A DNA stretch of 64,000 nucleotides from Cyclobacteriaceae bacterium (GCA_019638255.1 JAHBUD010000001.1:558001-622000); one strand, 5' to 3'. Shown: positions 34,804 to 44,439, counted from the first letter of the stretch. The notes: generated by a model not told the origin, from the sequence alone. Numbers and translations are program-made.

Positions 34804-35388
34804 TTAGTTCACAACCCAGTTAACTTTTGTATCGACAGGGGTTCGTTTGCTGTGTTGATTGGTGTGCTTAGGCACACCTACATGCAAAAAGCCAATGATT
34901 CTATCTTCATCCGACAAGCCAAATACAGTCTTTGCTTCCGGAAAATAGGTTATGCCGCCTGTGCTCAGGTAACACCCCGCGCCATTGGCAGCAGCGGTTA
35001 AATACATGTTTTGAACCGCACAAAAAACAGCACCTATTTCTTCAACTTCGGGTACAACTTTTTTCTCATCGCGCTTCATGTAAACCAAAACGATATGTGA
35101 AGAGTCCAGGGGTTTCTTCTTCAGGTTTTCATAACGCTCTTCCCGGAAAGTTCCATTAGCCTGTGTAACAGATTTGTAAATTTCTGATTGCAACGCGGCC
35201 AGCTTTTGCCTGCCATCTCCAGCAAAAACAATAAATCTCCAAGGCTCAGTAAGTTTGTGTGTGGGTGCCCAGTTGGCATTCTCCAACATGGTGGTGATAA
35301 TGGTGTCACTAACGTGTTCACCTGTATAGTCCTTTGGAAATATTGAACGCCTGGTGCGTATCAATGTGTTTAAAGCTTCAGTCTCCAT
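34804..35388 (-). CDS. Nitroreductase-family protein
   Basis: An FMN-dependent nitroreductase-fold protein of 194 aa from ATG 35388 (GTG 35397 is an alternative start). IRTRRSIFPKDYTG contains the FMN-phosphate-binding Arg-Arg-Ser; ANWAPTHKLTEPWRFIVF, the loop around DSSHIVLVYMK, AVQNMYLTAAANGAGCYLSTGG and GFLHVGVPK fit the family. The sequence is closest to the YdjA/RutE-like small members. The electron donor would be NAD(P)H; the substrate is unknown. It is flanked by T9SS cargo and lipoprotein genes with no evident link. Confidence 0.9.
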   Translation of the reverse strand: METEALNTLIRTRRSIFPKDYTGEHVSDTIITTMLENANWAPTHKLTEPWRFIVFAGDGRQKLAALQSEIYKSVTQANGTFREERYENLKKKPLDSSHIVLVYMKRDEKKVVPEVEEIGAVFCAVQNMYLTAAANGAGCYLSTGGITYFPEAKTVFGLSDEDRIIGFLHVGVPKHTNQHSKRTPVDTKVNWVVN

Positions 35389-35541
35389 GATTTTCACTAA
35401 ATGTTATCCGGTGAAAGTAGTGGATTGTGATAAGATCAAAAAGAGGGAGTATAAAAATCAAATTCGGCCTCCATAGTTCGGGCAATCTGGCACCAGACAA
35501 GCTTTCGATGATGCCTTGCTATCTTACACGGTATGCTATTA

Positions 35542-36651
35542 TTAGTTCACCGGACGAACAATCGCGTGGGCAATAAACCAAACACCATCGTTTGCTTCAT
35601 CGTAGTTCACGAAATTGATACTGTGTGAATAAGAAAATGAACCGTTCGGAAAGGAAACCGTTTTACCGTAATCTTCCGGGGTTGATGATTGTGGAGCTAA
35701 GTCGCCAGTGTAAAGGTTGAGCGATTGCATAACCCAACCATCATTTAATTGATAGGTAATTGAACCGATTGCGGTTGGTACCCCATTTATTTGCCAAGTA
35801 GTATACTCCAGTGTTAAGCGGCCTATTTTTAGGCCATTGTCTATATCGTTTCCATCGGCAGAAGCCCATATATCGTAAAATGCGCCAATAGTTCTGTTAA
35901 CATTGATTGCCCATCCCCATCGGGTATTGGCAATCCCGAGACCCGGAAGACATTCAGGATTAACGGCATTGCAACCGTCAGCAACAAATACCCAATTGCC
36001 TTTCGCATAAGCCACTTGCAATCCGGGTCCTGGATCAGGATGATCGTCATCTTCACCACCGTCATCGCAGCAACTCAACGTGTGCTTCAAGTAGTAGGCC
36101 CAGCGGTTTGAACCGGGAATTTGTGTCGTTCCGCCAAAGGCTGACTCGCGGCCCACTTCAGCATGGGCAACAAAAATGAGGTTGTTACCGCATGTAATCT
36201 TTTTCTTTTCCAGATCAGCGAAAGAAATTTTAAAGGTGAATTGTTTTTTGCCGTTAGCGTTTGCTTTCAAAAAGAAATGCCCGATAACCGGAATGCCTGC
36301 AGGATTTTTTGGTAAATCACTTAAGCTGTGACCAAACCATAAGTGAAGTTTGCCGAGGCTTATGGTAGTGTAGTAGGTTACGTATAAATAGTCGTTGTCG
36401 TTGGCGATGGTAACGCTGCCAACATCGTTGTGGCGGCCGGCCAATAAATCATAGGTAGTAACAGCACAAGGTTTTACGCCATCCGGAATTACAGTAGGCC
36501 CTTCGTCACCTTCAGGCCTTTTGCGGGATGATCCCTCATCCGAAAAATCTTCGGCAAAGAACTCTTCTTCAGGAGCAACTTCTATTTCAGTTTCCTGAAC
36601 CTGACAGGAAAAAATAAGGCCTGCCAAAAAAATCCAGATAAGCTTCTTCAT
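35542..36651 (-). CDS. Hypothetical lipoprotein with acidic linker
   Basis: The 369-aa product starts at ATG 36651 with lipobox FSC after a short signal peptide. A stretch rich in Glu and Asp (EIEVAPEEEFFAEDFSDEG) follows, then a beta-sandwich domain (LYVTYYTTISLGKLHLWFG, FTFKISFADLEKKK, LIFVAHAEVG) ending with SCCDDGGEDDDHPDPGPG, and a second similar-looking domain (WGWAINVNRTIGAFYDIWAS, SITYQLNDGWVMQSLNLYTG, GVWFIAHAIV). The parallel FVAHAEV/FIAHAIV endings suggest an internal duplication. The family is not recognised; a role in binding at the cell surface is possible. Confidence 0.72.
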   Translation of the reverse strand: MKKLIWIFLAGLIFSCQVQETEIEVAPEEEFFAEDFSDEGSSRKRPEGDEGPTVIPDGVKPCAVTTYDLLAGRHNDVGSVTIANDNDYLYVTYYTTISLGKLHLWFGHSLSDLPKNPAGIPVIGHFFLKANANGKKQFTFKISFADLEKKKITCGNNLIFVAHAEVGRESAFGGTTQIPGSNRWAYYLKHTLSCCDDGGEDDDHPDPGPGLQVAYAKGNWVFVADGCNAVNPECLPGLGIANTRWGWAINVNRTIGAFYDIWASADGNDIDNGLKIGRLTLEYTTWQINGVPTAIGSITYQLNDGWVMQSLNLYTGDLAPQSSTPEDYGKTVSFPNGSFSYSHSINFVNYDEANDGVWFIAHAIVRPVN

Positions 36652-36785
36652 GATTGATGCTGGGCTAATCAAAGTTAGTGAATATTTAGCGATCCAGCTA
36701 GTGGGGATAGTGGACGATCCAGCTTTTATCCGGTCAGGATAGCAAAAGGTAACTTCAAATTTTGAGCGATTTTTGCGACAAAAGT

Positions 36786-37904
36786 TTACTTCGGAAACTG
36801 TTTGGCATCCAGCTTTGGAAGCAGTTTCAAGGCATTTTTGTAATACACCTTCTTCAATACTTCATCGGGCAGTTCAAGTCCATACATACGCCAAAAAGCG
36901 TGGTAGCGCTTATGATAAGGAAAATACTCGTCCGCAGTTTCCAATACCCTGAAATAGGTTTCATACTCATCCGGTACCCAGGAGTCTTTTCCAAAAAGTA
37001 TTCTATCCTGATATTTGATCATGAAGTCGTGCGCGGTTCGAGGTTGCCTACCCAGTTCAGCAATTACGGCTCCTATTTCAACATACATGTTGGGCATTGT
37101 TTCCAGCAACCCACCAAGTTTATTTAAATCGTTGGGATACCAACCCATGTGGGCATTGATGAATTTGGTTTTAGGATGCTTTTTAAAAACATTGTGCTGT
37201 TCCTGAATGAGTTGTTCCCAGGGAGCCGGATCAGTTTCGCTTCGTCTTCTTCCGGGATGCGTTTTGAGTTCAAGCCAGCGCTCATTGTTTTCATCCATCG
37301 GATCCCAAAAGGATTTTGGATCGGCCGTGTGAATCAATACCGGAATACCGAGTTCACCACACTTCGCCCAAATCGGATCAATGCGGGGATCGTCAACCCG
37401 TATGCGGTTGCCTTTGCTGTCACGGTTGTTCATACCCAGGCTCTTGTAAATTTTTAAGCCCATGGCACCACGCTTAACATCGTCTTCAAGTTGTTTTACC
37501 GCGCGGGCTTGCCAATCGGGGTTATCGATGCTTGAAAAATCGACATTGGTAAAAAGCACAAAGCGCTTTGGATAAAAGGCATTTATGGTATCCATCGAAC
37601 GCTGGAGATGATCGGCACTGCTGCGAAATCCCCGCCCGCTTAAGTTAATCATCAAACCCATGTTCAGCTTATCCATCTCTTCCACCAGTTTTTTTAACGT
37701 ACCCGGAGAGGTCATATAAGGCTGGTGGTTGTGAATGTCGATAAACGGAAACTTTGCCCGCGTTACCCGATGCTCAGGAACCACCAATGTTGAAGGTGGA
37801 TCGTAGGATTCGAAATCCATTTTCAATTCTGCAGGCTTGTCTTGCGAATGGGCGGTAAATGCCAATACAAAAAATATAGAAAGTAAGAAGTAAAACCTGT
37901 TCAT
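36786..37904 (-). CDS. Exported amidohydrolase-family protein (PF04909-like)
   Basis: A 372-aa protein with signal peptide (MNRFYFLLSIFFVLAFTAHS). The TIM-barrel metal-dependent hydrolase features are the strand-1 motif IDIHNHQPYM, HTADPKSFWDP, FINAHMGWYPNDL after strand 6, and FGKDSWVPDEYE carrying the late aspartate. These match the amidohydrolase_2 family (decarboxylases, hydrolases of cyclic compounds). The substrate is unknown, and export of such an enzyme is somewhat unusual but common in this phylum. Confidence 0.86.
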   Translation of the reverse strand: MNRFYFLLSIFFVLAFTAHSQDKPAELKMDFESYDPPSTLVVPEHRVTRAKFPFIDIHNHQPYMTSPGTLKKLVEEMDKLNMGLMINLSGRGFRSSADHLQRSMDTINAFYPKRFVLFTNVDFSSIDNPDWQARAVKQLEDDVKRGAMGLKIYKSLGMNNRDSKGNRIRVDDPRIDPIWAKCGELGIPVLIHTADPKSFWDPMDENNERWLELKTHPGRRRSETDPAPWEQLIQEQHNVFKKHPKTKFINAHMGWYPNDLNKLGGLLETMPNMYVEIGAVIAELGRQPRTAHDFMIKYQDRILFGKDSWVPDEYETYFRVLETADEYFPYHKRYHAFWRMYGLELPDEVLKKVYYKNALKLLPKLDAKQFPK

Positions 37905-38066
37905 GATTTAATTATTTGGTACAAATTACGCACAAGTTCACAATAGCAGATGAAAATCAGCTTTTCGGAGCGATGTGTATGTAAGCGGAGAAATTGTAAG
38001 GGTAAACGAGCACGATTTGAACTGATTCAGATGAGAAATCAAATTTTTCTAACTTGTGAGGAATAA

Positions 38067-39191
38067 ATGACTGTTATGAAAGTTGCAAGGTTTGGATTGA
38101 GCGTGGTGATGTTCCTGATTTTTAACCTGGCGCCAGCCCAGGATCAACAATTGGAAAATGCCCGCAAGAAATTATCAGCCAAGGATTACAGTGGGGCGAG
38201 AACTGATCTTTCAAAGATTTTGGATGCGCAGCCTAAGAATAAAGTCGCTTATCGGTTGAGGGGGGAGGCACGAATGGGTCTGGAGGACTATTATGGAGCA
38301 ATTGCAGATTTTACATTCGCGTTGGAAATAGACTCAACCTATGCCGAGGCCTATAATTTCAGGGGAGAAGCAAAGGTTGCGTTGGGTGATGACGGAAATG
38401 CTATCCGTGATTTTGATAAAGCCATTAAGTTCAACGCCAAATACACCGATGCCTATACCAACCGGGGCTTCGCCAAGTACAACCTTGAAGATTTGACCGG
38501 AGCCTATTTTGATTTTTCCAAAGCCCTGGAAATCGGGCCGCCCGATGCCGATAAATTTTTTAACCGAGGTGTGGTGAAAGCAGAATTGGGTGAGTTCATC
38601 AGCGCGATTGACGATTATACCAAAGCTATTGAACTCGATAAGACTGATGCTGCATTATACAACTTCCGGGGTGTTGCGTATTACAACATTACTGATTTTA
38701 CAAAGGCCATTGCCGATTACGACATGGCCATTAAACTCGATGCCAACGATCCGTTGAAATATGAAAACCGGGCGCTCGCCAAAAGCGCAAGCGAAGATTT
38801 TAAAGGTGCATTGACGGATTACAATAAAGCGATTGAATTGAACCCGGAGGATCCGGAAACCTATAACCTGCGTGGCGTTGTAAAGTACAACATGGATGAG
38901 CATGAGGGTGCCATTGAAGATTATACAAAAGCGATAGCGATTGATCCGACCAACCCGGTTTATTACGATAACCGTGCGTTAAGTCGCACGGAAAAGGGTG
39001 ATTATTCCGGTGCCATTGAAGACTATACATCATCGATTGAATTGTATCCAACCGATCCGGAGACGTTCTATCAACGCGGCCTCGTGAAGTTGCAGATGAG
39101 CAACAAGTATGATGCATGCCTTGATTTTAAACGAGCAGAAGAGCTGGGTTCGCCTGAAGCAAAGGCAGCAATAAAGAAAAATTGCAAGTGA
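38067..39191 (+). CDS. Exported tetratricopeptide-repeat protein with ten TPR units
   Basis: The 374-aa product has a signal peptide (cleavage near APAQ) followed by ten consecutive 34-residue TPR units, each with the pattern xxYxxRGxxKxxLxDxxGAIxDYxKAIEL. The last unit diverges (KYDACLDFKRAEELGSPE). The array should form a complete superhelix for binding peptides or proteins in the periplasm. GAGGA at 38057-38061 is a reasonable Shine-Dalgarno for ATG 38067; a second ATG at 38076 is possible. Function unknown. The lipid-kinase gene begins three bases after its stop. Confidence 0.9.
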   Translation: MTVMKVARFGLSVVMFLIFNLAPAQDQQLENARKKLSAKDYSGARTDLSKILDAQPKNKVAYRLRGEARMGLEDYYGAIADFTFALEIDSTYAEAYNFRGEAKVALGDDGNAIRDFDKAIKFNAKYTDAYTNRGFAKYNLEDLTGAYFDFSKALEIGPPDADKFFNRGVVKAELGEFISAIDDYTKAIELDKTDAALYNFRGVAYYNITDFTKAIADYDMAIKLDANDPLKYENRALAKSASEDFKGALTDYNKAIELNPEDPETYNLRGVVKYNMDEHEGAIEDYTKAIAIDPTNPVYYDNRALSRTEKGDYSGAIEDYTSSIELYPTDPETFYQRGLVKLQMSNKYDACLDFKRAEELGSPEAKAAIKKNCK

Positions 39192-39194
39192 AAA

Positions 39195-40151
39195 ATGCCT
39201 GAAGTTGGCCACACCTTTTCAGAATCAATTCATCAACGGAAAGGTAGTGTCAGGTCAGTCTGTATTATTCTTAACGGTATTTCACTCCGAAAGAAATTTT
39301 TCTATGCTAAAGTTCTTCCTGCGCTACAAGATGTTGTTAATGCTGAGGTTTGGGAAACCCGTTCAAAAAATGATGCGGTAACCTTGGCGGCCAAAGCTGT
39401 TGGTCGATCGTATGATGCTGTTGTTGCTGCCGGGGGCGATGGCACCCTGCACCAAGTACTCAACGGCATGTTGAAAAATCATGAGCAAGCGGTTGATCTT
39501 CCGGTACTGGGATTAATCCCGCTGGGTTCTGGCAATGACTTTGCCCGCACGATTGGGGTTAAGCGCGATGTACACGATCTTAAAAATTTGTTCAGCAGCT
39601 TCACCACTTCAGCCGTTGATATCGGTAAAATCATATTTCCTGAATCATCAACCCCGCCCCGATACTTCATCAACATTGCCGATGTAGGTATGGGGCCAAT
39701 TGTGGTGGAACGACTGCTCAACAGCGGGCGCGCTTTTGGTTCACTGGTGGCCTATTACATGGCTATTATCCATACTTTTTTTACCTACCGCACCGAATCC
39801 GTAAAAGTTCAAACGTCACTATGGAAATGGGAAGGCGTTATTCGTTCGCTGGCGGTAGCGAATGGTAAGTTTTTTGGCAACGGCATAGGCATTGCGCCCG
39901 ATGCTGTGGTAGACGATGGAAAGTTTTCCTGCTTTATCGCAGGAAATGTTTCGGTGTTAGATTTCATTATCCAAAATGGAAGACTAAGAAAAGGCAAGCG
40001 GGCCATCCATGATGAAATTGAATATCGCGAGGCAGACATCATTGAGCTGAGTGGCGTGAAGCCATTGGCCATAGAAGCCGATGGAGAGTTGGTGGGCAAG
40101 CTGCCTGTGCGGATTGAAGTACTGCCAAAGCAGTTGAAGTTTTTATGTTAA
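39195..40151 (+). CDS. Diacylglycerol-kinase-family lipid kinase
   Basis: A 318-aa protein of the DAGK catalytic (NAD-kinase-like) superfamily. VVAAGGDGTLHQVLNGML holds the GGDGT ATP-binding motif, IPLGSGNDFARTIG is the second conserved loop, and the C-terminal beta domain shows IGIAPDAVVDDGKFSCFI and the EADGEL motif. Members such as YegS, DgkB and BmrU phosphorylate lipids; here the lipid substrate is unknown. The coding region starts three bases after the TPR gene's stop codon, so the two probably share a transcript. Confidence 0.91.
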   Translation: MPEVGHTFSESIHQRKGSVRSVCIILNGISLRKKFFYAKVLPALQDVVNAEVWETRSKNDAVTLAAKAVGRSYDAVVAAGGDGTLHQVLNGMLKNHEQAVDLPVLGLIPLGSGNDFARTIGVKRDVHDLKNLFSSFTTSAVDIGKIIFPESSTPPRYFINIADVGMGPIVVERLLNSGRAFGSLVAYYMAIIHTFFTYRTESVKVQTSLWKWEGVIRSLAVANGKFFGNGIGIAPDAVVDDGKFSCFIAGNVSVLDFIIQNGRLRKGKRAIHDEIEYREADIIELSGVKPLAIEADGELVGKLPVRIEVLPKQLKFLC

Positions 40152-40157
40152 AAGAAA

Positions 40158-40183
40158 AAGCCTCCGACTTTCATCGGAGGCTT
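40158..40183 (-). terminator. Intrinsic terminator for the 40206 gene (also between converging genes)
   Basis: A perfect 10-bp stem AAGCCTCCGA/TCGGAGGCTT with a six-base loop. The minus-strand continuation CTTTTTCTTTT is the better U tract, so it mainly serves the DUF5684 gene; on the plus strand it may weakly end the lipid-kinase transcript. Confidence 0.83.
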
Positions 40184-40205
40184 ACTTGAATCAGGTTTGT
40201 TATCT

Positions 40206-40580
40206 TTAATCCTTTGGAGGACCAACATATTTAGCATCGCCAAAAGCAAGTATGGGTAATGCAATGAATCCCAAAAGCAGAAGGAATATTGTCCAGCCGA
40301 TGTCTTTGCCGAAAGATTTTGCAAACAGATGCACCAGATAAATCAGCACAAAGAAGTTAACGATGGGTATGAAAATCAAGATAAACCACCACACAGGTTT
40401 CCCTACTATTTCAAGAAAAACAATAAAGTTATAGATCGGAATAATGGCGGCCCAACCGGGCTTACCGGCCTTTTCAAAAATCTTCCAGTAGCATACCATG
40501 AAGAAAATAATAAGGCCAAAATAAATAATGCCGATCATCCCAAATATTCCGGAGGCGGCACCGTTGTCATAAGCATCCAT
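40206..40580 (-). CDS. DUF5684 membrane protein
   Basis: A 124-aa integral membrane protein with four hydrophobic segments. The motif YWKIFEKAGKPGWAAIIPIY, followed by NFIVFLEIVGKPVWWF and IPIVNFFVLIYLVHLFAKSFG, is the DUF5684 pattern, which is sometimes mis-annotated as signal peptidase I because it occurs fused to it in other bacteria. No catalytic residues are present. Function unknown. Confidence 0.85.
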   Translation of the reverse strand: MDAYDNGAASGIFGMIGIIYFGLIIFFMVCYWKIFEKAGKPGWAAIIPIYNFIVFLEIVGKPVWWFILIFIPIVNFFVLIYLVHLFAKSFGKDIGWTIFLLLLGFIALPILAFGDAKYVGPPKD

Positions 40581-40693
40581 AATTGATAGGGTTTGGTTTG
40601 TGTGTTAAAGATAACAAAAAACCAAAAGCCCCGACTACCAGGAAACCTTTTCTTCTTCAATATCTACCCCTACCTTGAATAAAATTTAAGCAG

Positions 40694-41215
40694 ATGAACG
40701 CATCGGTCAAGTCAGTTTTTCAGGAGTTGGAACAACAACGCGAAGCACTTCTTTCCCTTGTAAAAAATATTCCGGAAGAAAGATATAGTAAGTCTATTCT
40801 TCCAGGAAAATGGTCTATTAGTCAAGTGCTTACCCACATCCTTACGTCAGAAAAACTCTCATTGGGTTACATGAAAAAAAAGGTCAATGCCATTGACGAG
40901 CTAAGAGATTCTGGTGTTATGGAATCACTTCGATTGTGGTTGTTGATTTTTTCGCAACGCATTCCGCTAAAGTACAAGGCTCCTAAAGTAGTGGTAGACA
41001 ACACACCAGCCGCCATGCCATTGAATCAGCTTACAAATGAATGGGATGAAATCCGAAAGGAGTTGGCAACCTTTCTTGAGGGCATTCACGACAAACATAT
41101 AAAACGGGTAATTTACAAACATCCTTTAACCGGCCGGCTGGATGTGCGGCAAACGATGAGTTTCTTTCGTGAGCATATTATTCATCATTTGCCACAGATA
41201 AAACGTCAACTTTAG
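40694..41215 (+). CDS. DinB-family protein
   Basis: A 173-aa four-helix protein of the DinB/YfiT superfamily. The metal-binding histidines are visible in WSISQVLTHIL (first) and FFREHIIHHLPQI (second and third), which is the family's His-His-His triad. The N-terminal part (ELEQQREALLSLVKNIPEERY) is the usual first helix. Family members are damage-inducible or thiol-transfer proteins dependent on metal and low-molecular-weight thiols; which applies here is unknown. Confidence 0.85.
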   Translation: MNASVKSVFQELEQQREALLSLVKNIPEERYSKSILPGKWSISQVLTHILTSEKLSLGYMKKKVNAIDELRDSGVMESLRLWLLIFSQRIPLKYKAPKVVVDNTPAAMPLNQLTNEWDEIRKELATFLEGIHDKHIKRVIYKHPLTGRLDVRQTMSFFREHIIHHLPQIKRQL

Positions 41216-41300
41216 GTTGCTTAATTAATTACGTTGGTATAATTCCTACTCGTTATGTTAAATTACTTTTCTATCTTTTCGCGTTAACTATTTCCTGACC

Positions 41301-43835
41301 ATGAAAAAGTATTTTGTTTTTGTGGTGCTGTTTACTTGTGGCATTTCCGCCATTGCACAGCAAACACTTTTATCACCTGCTCAATTCTTAGGGTATGAGC
41401 TAGGTGAACGTTTTACCCGTCATCACCGTGTGGTGGAATATTTTCAACATGTATCCAGTGCTGTACCTACTGTTGAACTTTACATGTATGGCGAAACATA
41501 CGAACACAGGCCCTTGGTATATGCAGTTGTGGCATCATCAGAGAATTTTGCACGGATGGAACAAATCCGAACCGATAACCTTAAGCGTACCGGCTTGGCT
41601 GAAGGTGCGCCATCAACCAAAGTGGCTATTGCATGGTTGAGTTATAATGTACACGGTAACGAGGCCAGTTCCCTCGAGGCTTCCATGCTAACCCTTTATG
41701 AACTGGTAAACCCGGCCAATGCCAAAACAAAAGAATGGCTGAAAAATACAGTAGTGATTATTGACCCTTGCATTAATCCGGATGGTCGCGACCGCTATGC
41801 TAATTTCTATAATCAATATGGCAATCAACCACCAAATCCAAGCCCTGATGCCAAAGAGCACCGTGAACCTTGGCCTGGCGGGCGAAGCAATCACTATTGG
41901 TTCGATTTGAATCGCGATTGGGCCTGGCTCACGCAAATCGAATCGCAGCAACGCATAAAAATTTATAACCAATGGATGCCGCACGTCCATGTTGACTTCC
42001 ACGAACAGGGTTACAATAGTCCGTATTATTTCGCTCCTGCAGCGGAGCCTTACCATGAGGTGATCACCCCTTGGCAGCGCGAGTTCCAGGTTACAATCGG
42101 ACGAAATCACGCACGGTATTTTGATGAGCAGGGTTGGTTGTATTTTACCAAAGAACGTTTCGACTTGTATTATCCGAGTTACGGTGACACTTATCCAACC
42201 TATAGCGGAGCAATCGGCATGACCTACGAACAAGCCGGGCATGGAATGGGAGGGCTATCAATAACTACCCGGGAGGGCGACCCGCTTACACTGAAAGACC
42301 GGATCATCCACCATCATACTACCGGGCTATCCACCATTGAAATCACATCGCAACATGCAAACCGCCTGGTAGATGAATTCGAAAAATATTTCCGGGAGAA
42401 TAACTCTAATCCAACATCGCCCTATAAAACCTATGTGATCAAAAGCACCAACAATGCCGATAAAATTCAACGCCTTGCTTCACTCATGGAAGCACATGCC
42501 ATCCGCTTTGGGCATCCATCCGCAGGCAAATCAACGCGTGGGTTTGATTACACAACGCAAACACAACAATCGTTCAACCTTAGCACCGAAGATATTGTGG
42601 TGAACATTTATCAACCCAAGTCACGGTTCATCACAACGTTGTTTGAACCTCAGTCAAAATTACCGGATTCCCTGACCTACGACATCACCGCCTGGAACCT
42701 GATGTATGCTTATGGGTTAAAAGCGTACGCAATAAATGAGCGAATTAATTTTGCCAGGCCCTGGCAGCGTAAGGCTGTTGAGAATACGCCCGTGCAAAAC
42801 AAACCCTATGCATATGTATTTCGGTACCAGAGTTTAGCTGATGTTGAATTTTTAGGAGCCTTGATGCAGCGTGGCGTTAAAGTGCGATTAGCTTCAAAGC
42901 CTTTTCGCATTGGTAATGAAAGTTTTGATGCAGGCTCCATCGTGGTAACCCGCAGAAACAATGAGAGCCTTACTGACTTTGACCAGTCGGTGCAGCAATT
43001 GGCAACGGCAATGGGTCGTAAATGGTTTGCCTCTACTACCGGGTTTATGGATGCCGGAAAGGATTTTGGTTCAAGCGATGTGAGTTACATAAAGGCTCCC
43101 CGTATTGCCACGCTTGTTGGCGATCAGACCTCTTCCCTTTCGGCTGGAGCCATATGGCATTTTTTTGAGCAGGGAATAAATTATCCGAACACGCAAATCG
43201 GTACTGAATATTTTAAATCGGTGGATCTTAAAAACTATGATGTATTGGTGGTGCCTTCCGGATATTATCAACTCTTCAACGATGATATGCTGAAAACTCT
43301 TCAAGGTTGGGTTTCTGGTGGAGGAAGATTAATTCTCATCGCCAATGCACTGAATGCATTTGCTGATAAGGATGGTTTTGCTTTAAAGAAATATGCCACT
43401 GAGGAGGCCAAAAAGGAAGCAGAGAAAATTGAGAAGGAACAACAAGCAAAGGATGTGTTGGCATCGTATGAATCGGCTGAGCGCAGGTACATTTCTGAAT
43501 TGATTTCAGGGGCTATCTACAACGTAACACTCGACAAAACCCATCCGCTGGCGTTTGGGCTAGGGGATAGTTATTACACACTCAAGACAAACGAAATGTA
43601 TTTCGATTATTTGAAAGGTGCCTGGAACGTAGGGGTTATAAAAGGGAAAGCAAAACCCTTACAAGGATTTGCCGGCCATAAAATCAACAAAAAACTAGAT
43701 AACAGTTTTGTGTTTGGTGTTGAAGATAAAGGTCGCGGCCAGATTGTTTATTTTGTTGATGACCCGTTGTTCCGCAATTTCTGGGAGAGTGGCAAGATGC
43801 TGTTCGCGAATGCGGTGTTTATGGTAGGCCAGTGA
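41301..43835 (+). CDS. Exported M14-family zinc carboxypeptidase
   Basis: The 844-aa product has a signal peptide (cleaved near AIAQ) and an M14 catalytic domain in its first half. The zinc ligands are H118 and E121 in YNVHGNEASS and a later histidine in HVHVDFHEQGYNSPYY (near residue 233); the catalytic Glu is likely the one in MTYEQAGHGMGG. The second half contains a ThuA/GATase-like segment (VLVVPSGYYQLFND, WVSGGGRLILIANALNAF) interrupted by a Lys/Glu-rich insert, a combination common in Bacteroidota M14 proteins. It would remove or cleave peptides in the periplasm or outside. Confidence 0.92.
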   Translation: MKKYFVFVVLFTCGISAIAQQTLLSPAQFLGYELGERFTRHHRVVEYFQHVSSAVPTVELYMYGETYEHRPLVYAVVASSENFARMEQIRTDNLKRTGLAEGAPSTKVAIAWLSYNVHGNEASSLEASMLTLYELVNPANAKTKEWLKNTVVIIDPCINPDGRDRYANFYNQYGNQPPNPSPDAKEHREPWPGGRSNHYWFDLNRDWAWLTQIESQQRIKIYNQWMPHVHVDFHEQGYNSPYYFAPAAEPYHEVITPWQREFQVTIGRNHARYFDEQGWLYFTKERFDLYYPSYGDTYPTYSGAIGMTYEQAGHGMGGLSITTREGDPLTLKDRIIHHHTTGLSTIEITSQHANRLVDEFEKYFRENNSNPTSPYKTYVIKSTNNADKIQRLASLMEAHAIRFGHPSAGKSTRGFDYTTQTQQSFNLSTEDIVVNIYQPKSRFITTLFEPQSKLPDSLTYDITAWNLMYAYGLKAYAINERINFARPWQRKAVENTPVQNKPYAYVFRYQSLADVEFLGALMQRGVKVRLASKPFRIGNESFDAGSIVVTRRNNESLTDFDQSVQQLATAMGRKWFASTTGFMDAGKDFGSSDVSYIKAPRIATLVGDQTSSLSAGAIWHFFEQGINYPNTQIGTEYFKSVDLKNYDVLVVPSGYYQLFNDDMLKTLQGWVSGGGRLILIANALNAFADKDGFALKKYATEEAKKEAEKIEKEQQAKDVLASYESAERRYISELISGAIYNVTLDKTHPLAFGLGDSYYTLKTNEMYFDYLKGAWNVGVIKGKAKPLQGFAGHKINKKLDNSFVFGVEDKGRGQIVYFVDDPLFRNFWESGKMLFANAVFMVGQ

Positions 43836-43841
43836 TTCAAA

Positions 43842-43883
43842 ATTCAAGGTTCAAAGTTTAGGATTGAATTTTGAACCTTGAAT
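43842..43883. repeat. 14-bp perfect inverted repeat between converging M14 and tpx genes
   Basis: ATTCAAGGTTCAAA (43842-43855) pairs with TTTGAACCTTGAAT (43870-43883) around a 14-base loop. It may act as a bidirectional terminator, though neither side has a strong T tract. ATTCAA words recur on the other side of tpx (44402-44420). Confidence 0.7.
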
Positions 43884-43889
43884 CAAAAA

Positions 43890-44387
43890 TTAAAGTGCGG
43901 CCAGCGCGGCATCATAATTTGGCTCCTGGCCGATGGCCGGAACAAGTTCTGTATACTTTACTTTTCCAGTGCTGTCAATTACCACTACTGCACGGGCAAG
44001 CAAACCAGCAAAACCTCCATCAACCAATTCAACGCCATAAGTCGTTGAGAATCCACGGTTACGAAAATCAGTTGCCGTTACAACGTTGTTTATGCCCTCT
44101 GCAGCGCAAAAGCGTTTCATGGCAAAGGGTAAATCTTTGGAAACGCAAAGTACCGATGTGTTTGTAAGATTTGCTGCACGCTTATTGAATTCACGCACCG
44201 ATGCCGAACATACGCCCGTATCAACACTAGGAAAAATATTCAGTACCAGATTTTTTCCGGAAAATTGATTTAGGGTTACTTCTTTCATGTCGCTACCGGT
44301 GAGTATGAAATCCGGAGCTGTAGATCCAATGGAAGGTAAATCACCCAAGGTATTTACCACTTTCTCGCCAAGTTTAGTTTGTGCCAT
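43890..44387 (-). CDS. tpx: Thiol peroxidase Tpx
   Basis: An atypical two-cysteine peroxiredoxin of 165 aa that reduces lipid and other hydroperoxides, using thioredoxin. PSVDTGVCSASVREFN carries the peroxidatic C60, and RFCAAEGI the resolving C94, matching C61 and C95 of E. coli Tpx. The APDFILTGSDMKEVTL segment and the C-terminal VVVIDSTGKVKYTELV are family-typical. It is isolated between repeat-containing spacers, so probably transcribed alone. Confidence 0.96.
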   Translation of the reverse strand: MAQTKLGEKVVNTLGDLPSIGSTAPDFILTGSDMKEVTLNQFSGKNLVLNIFPSVDTGVCSASVREFNKRAANLTNTSVLCVSKDLPFAMKRFCAAEGINNVVTATDFRNRGFSTTYGVELVDGGFAGLLARAVVVIDSTGKVKYTELVPAIGQEPNYDAALAAL

Positions 44388-44439
44388 AACAAAGGTTTAA
44401 AAATTCAACATTCAAAATTCGTTAATCAACATTTGTCGA

